Part shown: positions 1-12,227 of the stretch, piece after piece
How positions within the stretch are numbered: position 1 is the stretch's first letter
How the letters are laid out: every line of letters starts with the position of its first letter
DNA from: Gigaspora rosea
Lineage: Eukaryota > Glomeromycota > Glomeromycetes > Diversisporales > Gigasporaceae
Length of the DNA stretch: 64,000 nucleotides
Direction of reading: 5' to 3'
Assembly (NCBI GenBank): GCA_003550325.1
Contig: QKWP01000265.1
Location: 1-64,000 of the forward strand
Translations under genes and position numbers: made by a program
Notes under the pieces: model-generated
What the model was told of the DNA's origin: nothing
Database searches by the model: none
Seen by the model: the letters and a program-made list of their open reading frames with translations, nothing else

Positions 1-1190
1 ACCAATAATAAATAACAAAACCCATGATGATTTTGATGAAGCATAAGACTATTATTCATTTCTTTCATAACAGAAATAAATTAGTCCATGTAAAGTTAAT
101 TTACTGTTCATTATTATATCTTCCAGTTTCTATCTTTTTGACATCGATCTGACATTGCCTGATGATTTGCAACAATCACCCAGATATATTCGATAGGTGT
201 TCTACGAATTGGCAGTGTCATAGTATTTTATTATTATGTATTATTTTATGTATTTCTTATTTTAGCATAGTTTGTGGCATAGTTGGGTGATTTTAACCCT
301 CAACGAGCGTACCCTGCTGGTACCCTCAATGAGGGTTATAGACTCTCGGCAAGTGTATAAACCTCTTAGCAAGTGAATTAAACACCTAGCGAGTGATTAA
401 AACCTCAGTACGAATTAAAGATATTTGAGGGTATGGTTTTAGTCTGCAAATGAAATAACAGATGTTCATAGCATTAGTGTGGTTCAAAAAATCATTTGTT
501 TGGACAATCGATCCTACGCGAATTTTATAGGAAGGTCACCAAAATTCTGGGTCGTATGCGTCAGATCTAGGACAGCATTTGGCCTTAGCTATTAGCAGGT
601 TCTATAACAAATTACTTAATGAATGGATATGATTTCATTAGTAAAATTGGTTATGATCTTGGGGCAAAATCGATCAATTCCGATCTAGTCGACCATGATT
701 CCGATGCACTTCGATGTAGAATTTGGTGACCCCGGTATGAGTTGATCCTATGCTCCGCTGTTGCTAGTAAAATGCTAGCAATAAAAAATAATCTGTTTAG
801 ATTCAATGTAAAAGCTTCTTAATTGACAAGGGTTTCATCAAGAGCTTAGGTAGCGCTCCCACAAAAAATTGATCACTCTGTAATTCTGTAATTTTGAAAA
901 TTTAGGATCAAATGTAATGATAATCAAAAACAAATGTGTTTTGTTTTTCCAAGTAAAAATACATGTAAAATTAAACTGCGTTATAATTAGGGTTAGGGTT
1001 AGAAAAATATAATGGCCATTGTGGCTATTAGTAAAATTTCACGAGAAACGTTTTTAATTAGGACGCAATAGATGGTTTCCTAATAAAAATTTAGAGCTTT
1101 GTAAAAAATTTTTACGTTACACCCTGATCTTAAAATTCGATCAGTTAAAATTACAGGTTGTGAACAATTTTTTTGTGTTGGAGAGCTAGG
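1..1190. other. Gene-less AT-rich stretch with a small hairpin
   Basis: No coding region is seen on either strand. The only structure noticed is a cluster around positions 291-400 where an ACCCTCAACGAG-like motif and its complement occur close together (the palindrome ACCCTCAATGAGGGTT lies near 322-337), followed by four short degenerate repeats of the type CTAGCGAGTG / CTTAGCAAGTG. A short GGGTTAGGGTTAG tract near 990 is too short to be a telomere. Confidence 0.5.
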
Positions 1191-1195
1191 TTGTT

Positions 1196-1325
1196 AGTTT
1201 CATCAATAGTCAGGGGTTGCGTCAGGAGTTTCGTCAATCATCAAGGGTTTCGTCAATTGTCAAGGGTTTCGTCAATCGTCAAGGGGTCAAGGGTTTCGTC
1301 AATCTTCAAGGGTTTCGTCAGACGC
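1196..1325. repeat. Short tandem repeat, about 20 bp unit
   Basis: About five to six imperfect copies of a unit close to CAAGGGTTTCGTCAATCGT lie head to tail. An open frame of 68 codons runs through the array on the plus strand only because the repeat lacks stops; the peptide has no recognisable domain and is not called as a gene. Confidence 0.75.
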
Positions 1326-1499
1326 AAATGTGACGAAACCTTTCGTAATCGCGAAAATAATTGCATCAGGCATCATTAGTATATATAGGAATTAACTCAT
1401 TAGCAAAAGAAAAAGCAAGGCATTTTATATAAAAATTTTGCATCATAGATTTTTTACTTGCGTACATCAATTCAATTCCAGTCAATAAAATCATGAAAA

Positions 1500-2260
1500 A
1501 CTTAATACATCAATTTTAAAAACTTTAAACGAAGATATCTTGACTAGGGTTGTTAATGGAGCACTCCAGTCAATAATAAAACATATAACCCACTCCGGAG
1601 CACTCCAGTCAATAATAAAACATATAACCCACTCCGGAGCACTCCAGAAGTGGGTTATATGTTTTATTAGTGTCTGGAGTACTCCATTAACAACCCTAAT
1701 CTTGACAACCACCTAAAGAAATTCTGATTCTATGAATTTGTAGAATTAAATCAAAAAAAATTTTCAACAAATTTCATTAGGTGGTTGTCGAGATCTCTTT
1801 ATTTAAAGTTTTAAAAATTAGATGCGCTCCTATTTGAAAGACGTTTTAAATTATGACACGCTTTTAAACGAAGATATCTCAAATGAATTTTTTTTATTTT
1901 AATTCTGCATTAAATAAAAAAATTTCATTAAGCGATAGTCGATGCGCTTCTATTTGATATACATAGTAAATTATGATACGATTTCAAACGAAGATGTCTA
2001 ATTAATTCGATGGAAATTGGTTTATTTTAATTATCCAATTTCTTAGAATTAAAAATAAAAAATTTTCATCGATTTATTAGGTGGTTTTCAAGATATTTAC
2101 GTTTAAAAAATTAGCCACACTTCTGTTTGATAGACGTTTAAATTATAACCCGATTTCAAATGAAGATATCGCGATAATCTCACAATAAATTTTGGTGAAT
2201 TTTTTTTATTTATATCTGTAAACACGAAATAAAAAAAATTAAGGAAATTTATTGCTTCGA
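1500..2260. repeat. Degenerate tandem array, about 130-170 bp units
   Basis: The phrase AAACGAAGATATCT, preceded by a GATGCGCTCCTATTTGA-like block, recurs at about 1528, 1864, 1987 and 2158, with GGTGGTTGTCAAGAT-type blocks between. The units are strongly diverged. A small TIR element (1545-1698) has jumped into the first unit right after AAACGAAGAT. No coding potential is seen. Confidence 0.6.
1545..1698. mobile_element. hAT-type MITE (154 bp) with 8-bp duplication
   Basis: Terminal inverted repeats begin TAGGGTTGTTAATGGAG and extend some 50 bp, so the element is mostly one hairpin. It is flanked on both sides by the identical octamer ATCTTGAC (1537-1544 and 1699-1706), the 8-bp target duplication expected of hAT transposition. 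Inside, a block GAGCACTCCAGTCAATAATA is present twice head to tail. It has no coding capacity and would depend on a hAT transposase elsewhere. The right terminus recurs near 6,830-6,852 in a relative. Confidence 0.85.
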
Positions 2261-2405
2261 AATACCTTCGTTAAAATTTTTTTTTTTTTTTTAAAAAAAA
2301 AAAACTAAAATGGTGTTATTTATTGGCTGGTACCGAACGTGAGAAAAAAATTGTCGTAGAAATTTTGGGTTACGTTACATGAATACCGTAGGTCAAGTTT
2401 TTTGG

Positions 2406-2649
2406 GGGTCGCTTAAAGCCAGGCAAATCACGGGATTACAGGCGGATACGTCCGAACAAAACAAAGCGAGATGACAAAGACAAAAACACAAAAAACGACC
2501 ATCTAAACCGGTCTTGGTCCGCTAAATAAAAGTGTTGGAAATACAATTTTGCTATATATGAACCATTCTCTCCATCCTTCATCTAATCCTAACCATAATA
2601 TCAATCAAAAATCGGAAAACTCATGATGTACCTGTCTTTAAGCGACCCC
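2406..2649. mobile_element. Mutator-like MITE, copy 1
   Basis: Inverted ends GGGTCGCTTAAAGCCAGG... and ...CTTTAAGCGACCCC enclose about 245 bp. The interior (CGAACAAAACAAAGCGAG, then TCTAAACCGGTCTTGG and AAGTGTTGGAAATAC) is shared with copies at 26,168-26,440 and 63,575-63,845, which have perfect 9-bp duplications. Here the flanks agree only partly (GTTTTTTGG against TAATTTTGG), as expected for an older insertion. No ORF. Confidence 0.75.
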
Positions 2650-3203
2650 TAATTTTGGTATAAAAGTTACACTTGCTAAAATATCGCCAATGTGTGCAAG
2701 ACTTTGGGGCAAACTTCCGTCAAATTCAACTTCAGGCACCAAATTGGCATCTTAAAGCAATTTTCAACTTCAAGCACGGTAATTCTTTTCATGAATAACC
2801 CCAAATATTTTTGGTTAAAATTACGCAATTGCATGTCAATATCTGATATTACTTTATTAGGCACCAAGTTAGACACTGTTATACTAACGGCAAAAGTTGT
2901 TACCAAAAACAGTAAAGTATGATCAAGATCGTATGATCACGACCAATCAAGAAATATATTTCAATTACTGATAATGGTTTGTATAAAGACCCTGGAAGCT
3001 TCCACAAATCTATGATACACGTTATGGATAAATGATTGTCGGCTTGGCTTAATATGTGTTGATCTTGTATCTTGAATTGTTAACAATATTTTAAAGTAGA
3101 TGCATAATTCTGAAGGGTATTATGTCAAAATAAATGTTGATGAAACTCCAAATACGAAAAAATTTAAAGTTCATCTAAAAGCTTCATGTTATTAAAGCCA
3201 AGT
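2650..3203. other. No gene seen
   Basis: Two overlapping 76-codon frames lie here on opposite strands (about 2,676-2,922). Neither shows a domain, signal or codon pattern that would support a gene. No repeat structure was noticed. Confidence 0.4.
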
Positions 3204-3204
3204 A

Positions 3205-3699
3205 CCGTAAAATTCGGGTGAGTACCCGTATATTTCCATAATTCAAATTTGTACCTGGGTACTCCTTTATTGGGGTACACTGTGTTGAGACAATATGTTT
3301 TACTATATGTACCTGATATGACACATATGGTTTATATAATGCTTTTGTACCCGGTAAAAATCACCGTTTAGCTCTTAAAACCGGTAGAGGGTACACGCCA
3401 TGGGTATACATGTGTGCCTAAATTATTTTTTAAAAAAAGTAATTTCGCCAAACATTTCGGCCTTGCTAGTTTATTTATATGAATTCCGCAAAATAACTAT
3501 ACTATTTAATGTATTTTGACATAAAGAATTATATTTTGACATAAAGAATTCAAATAATTTCACTAAAAATTTCGACAATTACGAACTTATTTCGCCACTA
3601 AGAAAAATTTTTATTTCGATCGAAATAATTTTTATTAAGAGGAGTAATTTAGACACCATGTGTAGCTATGGGGAGGGGTACTCGCGTCAAAATTTACGG
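3205..3699. mobile_element. TA-flanked TIR element (about 495 bp)
   Basis: The left end CCGTAAAATTCGGGTGAGTA and the right end, whose complement reads CCGTAAATTTTGACGCGAGT, form imperfect inverted repeats, each bordered by TA (3,203-3,204 and 3,700-3,701). A TA duplication is what Tc1/mariner/pogo-type transposases leave. A shorter element with a similar terminus CCGTAAA lies at 15,512-15,723. It contains no transposase. Confidence 0.65.
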
Positions 3700-3729
3700 T
3701 AATTAAATTTATGTGGCTTAACTTACATT

Positions 3730-4481
3730 TTAAAAAGATTTTTTACGATAATAATACAAATTATATATGAGCATAAATTAAATAATTGTAGTTTTTAAAT
3801 AAAAAATCTATATCTTAGAGTACAAAATAAACTATAAAAGAAAATTCGTGATCTCTTAACGTGTTTATTTTATGTCGTAGAGAAAAACAATCAGCAATTG
3901 TAACTTAATTTTAAGATGTAATAATATTTAGCATAAATTATTTTAATAATGGTGTTTATACTATTTTTGTAGCTAAATTAAAGGTTAACTTGTTTAAAAT
4001 TGTCATTTTCAATAGATTTCAAATCTTGCTTGAATGTTTTTGGTAGTTCGATCCAAAATCCTTGTTTATTAGAATTATTGTCTTTAGCAAATTTCGAATC
4101 TTGCTCAAATGTTTCCTCTTCCTCTTCCTCTTCCTCTTCCTCTTCATCTTTATTCTTTTTTTATAGGCCGTTTATTTTATTTGAATTAAATTCAAGAAAA
4201 AAAGTTTTAGTCATTGTAGTCTTACGTTTTATACTTTTGTATTAAAGAAATTGAAAATTTTTTCTATATGCGGGAACTAATCTTCGGCAAAAGAAACAGC
4301 GAAGCATTTATATAAAAATTTTGTTTTTACTAATAACTGAATAATCATATCGGTATATTCCATATTTGGGGGAGGTTTAAACGGAGTTAAATTTAGGTTT
4401 TGCTAATATGTAGATCAGATTTTTGATAAAAAATTTCTATTACTATTTTTAGTATCGAATTTAATTACTGCAGTACTGTCA
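3730..4481. repeat. AT-rich stretch with a (TTCCTC)n microsatellite
   Basis: About six to seven TTCCTC units occur at roughly 4,109-4,148. A short plus-strand frame that reads through them as poly-serine (4,000-4,245) has no other feature and is not believed. The remainder is AT-rich sequence with no recognisable gene. Confidence 0.6.
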
Positions 4482-6332
4482 CAGCAAGTACATTTTTTCA
4501 ACCTTACATTAGAATACTATATAAAAATTATATATGTTAATTTTTATATGTTATTTAATATAGAATTTATATAAAATTTATTTAAACATTTATAAAAATT
4601 ATTTTATAAAAAAACTTATGTAAATGTTATATATTTATAATTTTATGTATAATAATTAGTAACTTTTATATGCTATAAATATCTAAATAAATTTTTACAT
4701 AAATTTTATATATTAATAATTTTTATATATTATAATTATATAACATTTATATATCGTAGAATTTAGATAAAAGATTATTTAAATGCTATATATTAATAAA
4801 TTATATATATATAATTATATAGCTTTTATATACATAAAATTTAAATAAATTTTATATAAATTTTAAGGAAAGAAAATAGCCAATATCTCAAAATTTTACT
4901 GGGGTAATCCCTATGGTATTTCTAATTAAAAATGATTTTACCCTTACCCAACTCTAATACTAACCCTAATTTTAATTAAAACTTTTATTTTTATTTTATT
5001 CTAACATTTACTTATTTGGCTATTTAACACAATTTTTATATTTTAAATTTTCGTTACGTAACTGTTAAATAAATATTATTTTTAAAATTATATTTATGTA
5101 TAAATTTATGCTATGCAAGTCTACATTGGGTTTATAGATCTATGTGAAATTTTTAAATATAATTTATGTAAAATTTCTATATAGGTTTATGTAAAAACAA
5201 CCTCCTGATGCAGAACTCTCCATTTTTGAAGCACCATTTTTGTACGCATTTATCAATAATATTATTCAATGAATGTAAATTAAAATTAACTAGCTTATAA
5301 AAATATTGCAATATCGTAACGAACTCCGTATTACATTGCGCTTTCCTGAAGTCATTTTTTGTACAGTACATAATATGTATTTATTAATTATAATATTTAT
5401 TCAAAAGGAACTGCGTCGGGCACATGCAGTGGGCTATGCGAAATATTTTAATTTTTGTCTATCAAAATATTAGAATTTAGTGTAGGTAGTTCTATAGCAA
5501 ATTAGTGTAAATTTTTTTTTTTAGTTGTTAATATTTATTACAGTAGAAGTACATCACAAAGTTATTTTTATGTAGACTTATGTATTTAAAAATTATATGT
5601 AAGTCTACAAACCAATATAGACTTACATAGCATAATTTATACATAAATATAATGTTTAAATAATATTTATTTAACAGTTATGTAACGAAATTTAAAATAT
5701 AAAAATGTGTTAAGTAGCCAAATAAGTAAAATGTAGAATGAAATAAAAGTTATAATTAAGGTTAGAGTTAGAATTAGAGTTGGCGTTAGGGGTAAAATTG
5801 CGAGAGGAGCATTTTTAATTAAAAATACAACAGGGGTTATCTAGTATAATTTTGAGATATTGACTATTTCTTTTTCTTAAAATTTATATAAAAATTTATT
5901 TATATTTTATAATATATAACAGATAAAGGCTACATAATTATATACGTAAAATTTGTTAATATATAATGTTTATATAAAATTTTTATTTAAATTTTACGAT
6001 ATATAAGATTTATATAAAATTTTTATTTATATTTTACAATATATAAAAGTTATATAGTTATAATATATAAAATTTATTAATATATAAAATTTATTTAGAT
6101 ATATATAGCATATAAAAGTTGCTTAATTATTATACATAAAATTTATAAATATATAACATTTACATAAGCCTTTTTTATAAATTTATTTTTATATATATTC
6201 AAATAAATTTTACATAAATTCTATATTAAATAACATATAAAAATTAACATATATAATTTTTATATAGTATTCTATATAATATTTATGTAAAGTTGTAGAT
6301 CTATGTAGATTTTATAAAAAATGTACTTGCTG
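4482..6332. mobile_element. Foldback element with about 700-bp inverted arms
   Basis: The sequence starting CAGCAAGTACATTTTTT at 4,482 is repeated in inverted orientation, ending AAAAAATGTACTTGCTG at 6,332. The arms then match block by block for several hundred bases: the TATATAA-rich tracts, the CCTTACCCAACTCTAA block against TTAGAGTTGGCGTTAGG, the GGCTATTTAACACA block against TGTGTTAAGTAGCC, and TATGCTATGCAAGTCTACA against TGTAGACTTACATAGCATA. The unpaired centre (about 5,190-5,560) has one 64-codon minus-strand frame of unknown meaning. No clear target duplication was found. Confidence 0.7.
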
Positions 6333-6539
6333 ATGTATTCATGTAAATTAAAAACTTTTATCATTTTTGCTAAAGAATTATTTTACTCAAGCTTATTCAT
6401 CAAAAGTAACAAAGTTCAAGCAGTCTTAGATGAATTTTAAGACCCTTTCTTTAAAGATCCTTTATTATTTTTTCAATCCTTATATAACTTTATCATATCT
6501 CAACCATAACTTTACTGTTTTAGTTAGCTAACTATAAGT

Positions 6540-7615
6540 TAGAGTGTATTGAAAATTGCATAATTTCTATTTGATTACCATAAAAAATTCTATTGCTAAA
6601 CTTATGAGCTATCACGATGACACAATATATGGTTAAGTTGGTTTGTATTACTAATGTGGTGGCATATTTTAATGTGTTGGGTTGGGTTGGGTAGGTTACT
6701 CAACCCAATCCAAACTGGAATGGGCTCACTCCAGAGCCACTCCAGATTTGCTCAGAGTTGCTCCAGTTCACTCCAGATTTTAATTATATCTTTAACCCAC
6801 TCCAACTTGGGTTGGGCTCACTCCAGAGAACGCCATTCCATTAACAACCCTACATTCTGTATTGAAATTAAGTCACAATTTCTATCATAACTTATTGTAA
6901 AAGATTTTTGTTACAAAATTTACAAACATCAATGATACATGGCATGCAGTTAAAGTTGAGTTGGAATCATAGTCGTAAATCCTATCATGATTTATTGTGA
7001 AAATTTTGCTATGAAACTTGCTATCATGATATACAGTTTGTGTTGGAATTACAGTTGTGAATTCTGCAATACTATGATTCACTGTTAACAATTTTACTGT
7101 AAAAAACTTTTTTTTACAAACTTATTGACAGTTGTGGTGCACAAAATTGAATTAGTTTTTGTATTGAAATTACTATCACATTTGCTGTAAAAAATTTTGT
7201 TGCAAGACTTACTGACTATTGTAATGACAGATGATATATGGGACCGTTGCAGTAGAAAAGGCCCAAACTCCCCTAAAAATCAAGTTTGAGTTTTCTCAAG
7301 ATTTGGATTAATCTTGAGGTAGCTATTACAAATGGTAATTGGTTTGCATAATAAAAAATCAAGATATTTTAAAAAAAAACTTTTTAAAGTTTAATTAAAC
7401 ATAATCATAAATTCTATCAAAAATTACTGTATAAAATTTGTTATAAACTTACAAGCTATTGTGGTACATGCAGTATATAGCTGAGTTAGTTTGTATTGGA
7501 GTTAACAATTGTGATCTCTATCAGGATTTGCTGTAAAATTTATTTGCTATTACAGCATGTAGTTGAGTCAGTTTGTATTGAAATTGCAGTTATGATTTCT
7601 GTCATGATTCACCAT
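6540..7615. repeat. Degenerate tandem array, about 105-110 bp units
   Basis: Units share TTGTATTGAAATTAC, then a TCATAATTTCTATCATGATT-like part, then a GCTGTAAAATTTTGTTAC-like part, then AGCTATTGTGGTACA and CAGTTGAGTTAGTTTG. They recur from about 6,543 to the border of the LTR element at 7,616 and are strongly diverged. The array is interrupted by a TIR element (about 6,649-6,855) and by an unrelated block near 7,240-7,375. Short frames here are not believed. Confidence 0.6.
6649..6855. mobile_element. hAT-type MITE relative inside the tandem array
   Basis: The right end CCATTCCATTAACAACCCTA is the same terminus as that of the 1,545-1,698 element. The interior is full of ACTCCAG/CTCCAGA and GGGTTGGGTTGGG motifs. 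On both sides the ~107-bp array resumes in phase (…TTTGTATT | element | TCTGTATT…), giving an approximate 8-bp duplication with one mismatch and showing that the array was the target. The left terminus is decayed. Confidence 0.55.
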
Positions 7616-8138
7616 TGTGAGCTGCAAAAAAGTACATCAGAAGCATGTGGTGGGTGCGGTATTAATTCAAAGGTTATGTCGATCTTTTTACATTAAATAG
7701 GTTTCCCAGTGGAATAACTTGAAAAAGTGGAATAGGTGGAAAAGGTGTTAAAGGTATTAGTAGTGGTATCAATGATAAATATGATTATTAGTGATAATGC
7801 AGATAAATAATTTATATATAATAGATGATTTAAAAGGTATATCACAAATCTGACTTTTAATAAGTCATAAGACAGATAAAGTATATAATAAAGACCTTGC
7901 ACCCAATGAGACATGATCAATTGATCGATAATTAATAAACCCATTTTCCTGTTATCCCCACATTCACTAAATAAACTAATGATCTACTACTAAGTGGTAT
8001 AGTAGTACGATCTCTTGTCTGTATTTCTTGTGCATGTAATTTTAACATTATGCTGTTCAGTTGTTTCTCAACATACTGAGACTTCCATGGTTGTTGTTTT
8101 CATATACTGTAGATACTGTAGTTGATTGTTTGTAATAA
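7616..8138 (+). repeat. Left (5') LTR
   Basis: It matches the downstream LTR over its full length with many substitutions (for example GTGGAATAGGTGGAAAAGGT and CTCTTGTCTGTATTTCTTG are shared). It carries about 100 bp near 7,840-7,940 that are missing downstream. It starts TGTGAGC; the 3' end near TTTGTAATAA is uncertain. Confidence 0.7.
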
Positions 8139-10520
8139 GAAGTTACCCTTTCCAAAGTATCAATGACTGAAATTATAATACACCTTCTTAGATATTGTTA
8201 TTTGGATTTCATTGGTTTAGTTTAGTTGGTTTTGGGTTAACCCAGAGGATCCAAAAATTGCTATTGTCATTTTGGTGGTAACTGTAAGTTTGAAAAAAAG
8301 AAAAATTGGATTAGTAAAAGTACTAATAAACTAGTACTATCAGATAAATTAAAGAAAGTTATAGTTCTTGAGCCAATATACTAAGTCCAGAGGCATTCTA
8401 TTATAGAAGCTAATGTAGTATCAGAGAATTTTTAATTAAGAAGATTGACTACCTTGATAAAAGAAAAAAATGCTAAAAAATAAAAAATTAAAAAAATAAA
8501 ATATATAAAATATATCTACTATTTTTGAAAAAGAGTTGAAGCCTAAATAAAAGAGATGTGACTACACCAAGCTCTGTAGAACTCCTGAACTTTATATAGT
8601 AAAATGTTGTACTTCTACTGTAAAAGAAAAATCATAGCATTAATAGGTAACCTGATATAAGAATATTAAAAAATGAGTATACTATACTTCTTGCAATACT
8701 TACTCAAGAACAAGCTAATAAAGTCTAGCAAAGCTGTTGAAAACAGTAATCTTGATGATGAACAAATTCTCTACATCCTGGAATTTATGCTAGAAGTGCT
8801 AAAAAGATAAATTTATTAAATAAGACTGAAGATGCCTGAACACTCATTGCTGCTACTCCTTAACACAAAGTTTCAGAAGTGCTCCAAAAGTTCTTTAAAG
8901 CCCTAACAAAAAAGACTCACTATGACTAAAATTTTTAATCTTCTATTAAACCAATAGAAATCTTTTGTTAGTACTAATTATAATTTTAAAAAAAAAATAA
9001 TTGACTTAGAGCCTCTCCTTCTAAAACTGGTCACTAAATTTGATGTTTTTGTACAGAAATAAGTCCTAGAAAAGAAAAGTAAAAGTTAATTCAAGCAATA
9101 AAGACAATTTAAACATGAAAAAGAAAATAAGAATCGAAAACAAACCTAAATAATTATTTACTAATTTAAACAAATCAGTAACAATTGAGCTAAAAAATGC
9201 AACTAGGCTTGAAGAATAATATTTGGAACTAGATAAAAGAAATTTGAATGCACAAGTCAGATCTAGAACTTGCTATAAAAAGAAATTAAAGTTAAAAAAA
9301 GAAGCAATACCTAATTGTTAAAGATTTGCTAAAATGCAAGAAAATAAAAATAGACTTAAAAGAGATACTTACTAGGCACCTACTATATACCAAGAGCCTG
9401 AAAAGATAATTGGTACTAATGGAACCAGATGTATTATAAAAATAAAACTAAGTTTGAAAAAAAGAATACTAGGCATCTATTTGTTACTCAAAGTCAGTAA
9501 CTAAAAATAATTCAAAAAATTTTGTAATAAAAATAGAAATGGAATAGAAATAAAATAATAGCAAACCTGAGAATAACAAATCTGATAATGCAAAGGATGA
9601 TAATAAAATAGTTACTAACAAAGAAAATAAAAAGATAGATAATAATGTAGAAGCACTAACTAAGAAAAAACCTTTAAAGTATAAATAAAAAGGTTAAAAA
9701 ATTTTAATGGATTGTTATATAAAACAAAGAAAAAACAAAAGGGCCTACCAGAATAGAATTTGCTAGATCCAATGAAGTGCCAAATGCTGGTTGTTATTGA
9801 GATAAAATTGAAGTAAAAAGAAATAAAATGCTCAAAGTATTTGGAACCTGTTAAAAATATCAATTCAAATAGCCAATTTGTTTCTAGTAAATTTATATTG
9901 CCAAAATAAAATCAGTCTTGGAAAAGACTATGAAGATTGGAAAAGAGAGTTATAGAATTTTAAAGCAAGTTAACAATAATTTGAGCAAAAATAAAGTAAA
10001 AAATTTTAACTAAAAAGGTCCTGTCATGTAATGCTGCTTACAAACTAGTTATACCAGTACCTGTGAAAAGAGAACCAAACCAAAAAAATAAGGCACTAAA
10101 AGTTTACATTTTGAAGATCAAGATTCTGAACAACCCATGTGATAGAGATAAAAAGATAATGGTATTAGAGATATATTTGTTAATAAACTAAATTTTTAAA
10201 ATTCTACCCAAATCCCAAATTACAAACATAATAAAATTATCCCAATTCCCAATTTCAAATCCAAAATCCAAATCTCAAACATAATAAAATTCATCCCAAT
10301 CTCAATCCAAATCACAAATTCCAAACCCCAATAAGTTTGCCAACAAATATATTTAGAGAAGTTAGCCAAATGTCAATGTATAAAAGACTTAACAAAAGAA
10401 GCTACCCTATACTTACCTGTATTGAATAGAACTATAATCTTTGACCTAGTAGAATGTTTCTTGAAAAGGCCCTAATTAAGAAGATGGTCTTGTGGAACTT
10501 GACCTTAAGTGGAGGAGAAA

Positions 10521-10934
10521 TGTGAGCTGCAGAAATGTACATCAAAAGCATATGGTGAGCACAGTATCAATTCAATAGTTATATTGATCTTTTACCTCAA
10601 ATAGACTTTCCAGTAGAATAACTTAAAAAAGTGGAATAGGTAGAAAAGGTGTTAAAGGTGTTAATAGTGATAAATATAATTAATGGTGATAATGCAGATA
10701 AATGATATACATAGGATAGATGATGTAAACCTATTTTCCTGTTACCCTCCCAAATTCACTAAATAATGATCTACTGCTAAGTGGCATAGTAATACAATCT
10801 CTTGTCTGTATTTCTTGTGCAAATGATATTAACGTTATGTTGTCCAATTGTTTATTGACATACTGAGACTTTCGTGGTTGTTGTTTCCAGTGCCCCAATG
10901 TACCGTGGATACTGTGATTAATTGTTTGTAATAA
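10521..10934 (+). repeat. Right (3') LTR
   Basis: Downstream copy of the repeat at 7,616, starting right after the polypurine stretch. It is shorter because of an internal deletion relative to the left copy. The divergence between the copies indicates an old insertion. Confidence 0.7.
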
Positions 10935-11138
10935 TTTACTAGGAAAATGGGAACCATTTAAAGTCCGAAGGACAAATATAAAATCAATTTTTTTATGTTA
11001 CACCTGATCTAGCCAATAACCATCAGTTTTCTATTGTTTTGATTGTTTTTTTTTATGTTACACCTGATCTAGCCAATCAGGATTCAGAATTTGCTAACAC
11101 ACGGACATCGGGTGTACTATTGCTCTACCTGTGAGTGT
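10935..11138. other. Spacer with a duplicated 30-bp block
   Basis: The block TTTTTTTATGTTACACCTGA plus TCTAGCCAAT occurs twice (about 10,988 and 11,048). GTCCGAAGGAC near 10,960 and GTCCTTCGGAC near 11,137 are inverted to each other; the second contains the target site of the next element. No gene. Confidence 0.5.
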
Positions 11139-12227
11139 CCTTCGGACAGGGACAGTGATTTTCTGCGGTGACAAAACCAAAATTATGTGGTGACAAAATT
11201 TAAATTATGTGATGTGATATGAACCATATTTGCCAAATTATGCGCGATTATGTGGTAACTTGACCAAATTATGTGAGATTCTGTGGCATGTTTACCAAAT
11301 TTATATGCGATTTTGTGACATAAATTTTCGGAACTTTCCGGATTTTGTTTGCTCGTAATCTCACTTGTAATCAGGGACTGTCAAAAATTTGGATCCAAAT
11401 TTTGGCCTCTGATTTTAAAATTTCCAAATTTTGGCATTTATCCCAAATTTTTTCAAATTTTGGCCCTCAAATATCCAAATGATATCCAAATTTTGGTCGA
11501 TTTTAGAATTCATGTGATCTGGAACCTACGTTCAGCCAATCAGAGAATGTGTAACGTTCAATAATAGTTCAACGGTTTATTTTTTGAACGTACACGGTTG
11601 AGAATTATTTGTTGTTAAAATTTATTATAAAGCGTGTTCTTACAAAAACGGACTTTTAAACTTACTTCAGAACCCATAATAAAGTGTATAGAATATTTTA
11701 ATATCTACATGTTTGATTCCTAACCGAAAGTAAGTTAAAAGGCCGTTTTCCTGAAAATTTGCTTCCGAATTTACCCTTACCCATTATTCACCAATCGTTC
11801 AGTGACCAAGCCAATCCTTCACTACCCGAGAATACCTGAACGTTTCAACCACTAGTTATAGTGCTTTCTTTTACGGCTGTTTTTTAAATATTTATTACTT
11901 ATTTATCTCATATAAAGACCAAAAAATTGAATGTTTCGTCACTTAATGGCAAAGGTTTGTGTAACAATTATCAAAAAAAACCTCTGAAAATTAATCGATG
12001 AAAAATTGTTCTATGAAAGTTTATGTTGTTGATAATAAAAAGATGAGCCTTACTAAAAAAACTACTGCCTATAGCCGTGCACATGAATTTTCAATTATGA
12101 GAACAAGGCCTTTATTTTTTCACATATAAATTTCAAAAAACAAAAGAAATCATGAAGCATAAACCAAACCCGACAACTATGTCTGATAGGCAAAATTAAA
12201 GTGAAGATTCATTAAAAATGTATATTT

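Larger units (their letters stand above)
7616..10934 (+). mobile_element. Decayed LTR retrotransposon
   Basis: Two direct copies of a 400-500 bp sequence starting TGTGAGCTGCA (7,616-8,138 and 10,521-10,934) flank about 2.4 kb. The purine stretch GGAGGAGAAA immediately before the downstream copy looks like a polypurine tract, which sets the plus orientation. The interior has no long open frame; broken plus-strand pieces are rich in Lys, Glu and Asn (about 8,700-10,100), as in a gag-like region. No reverse transcriptase or integrase motif was recognised, so this is either a non-autonomous element or a ruin. No target duplication was found. Confidence 0.7.

Noticed and set aside
985..1005. GGGTTAGGGTTAG as a telomeric repeat; also CCTAACCCTAACCCTAA near 26,360
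   Set aside because: Only two or three units, and the second lies inside a dated MITE with its own duplication. No chromosome end is indicated.
2676..2922. Overlapping 76-codon frames on both strands
   Set aside because: Mutual shadows in AT-rich DNA with no domain; no reason to prefer either.
7616..10934. Target-site duplication and reverse transcriptase for the LTR element
   Set aside because: I looked at both borders and all plus-strand frames and could not find either.
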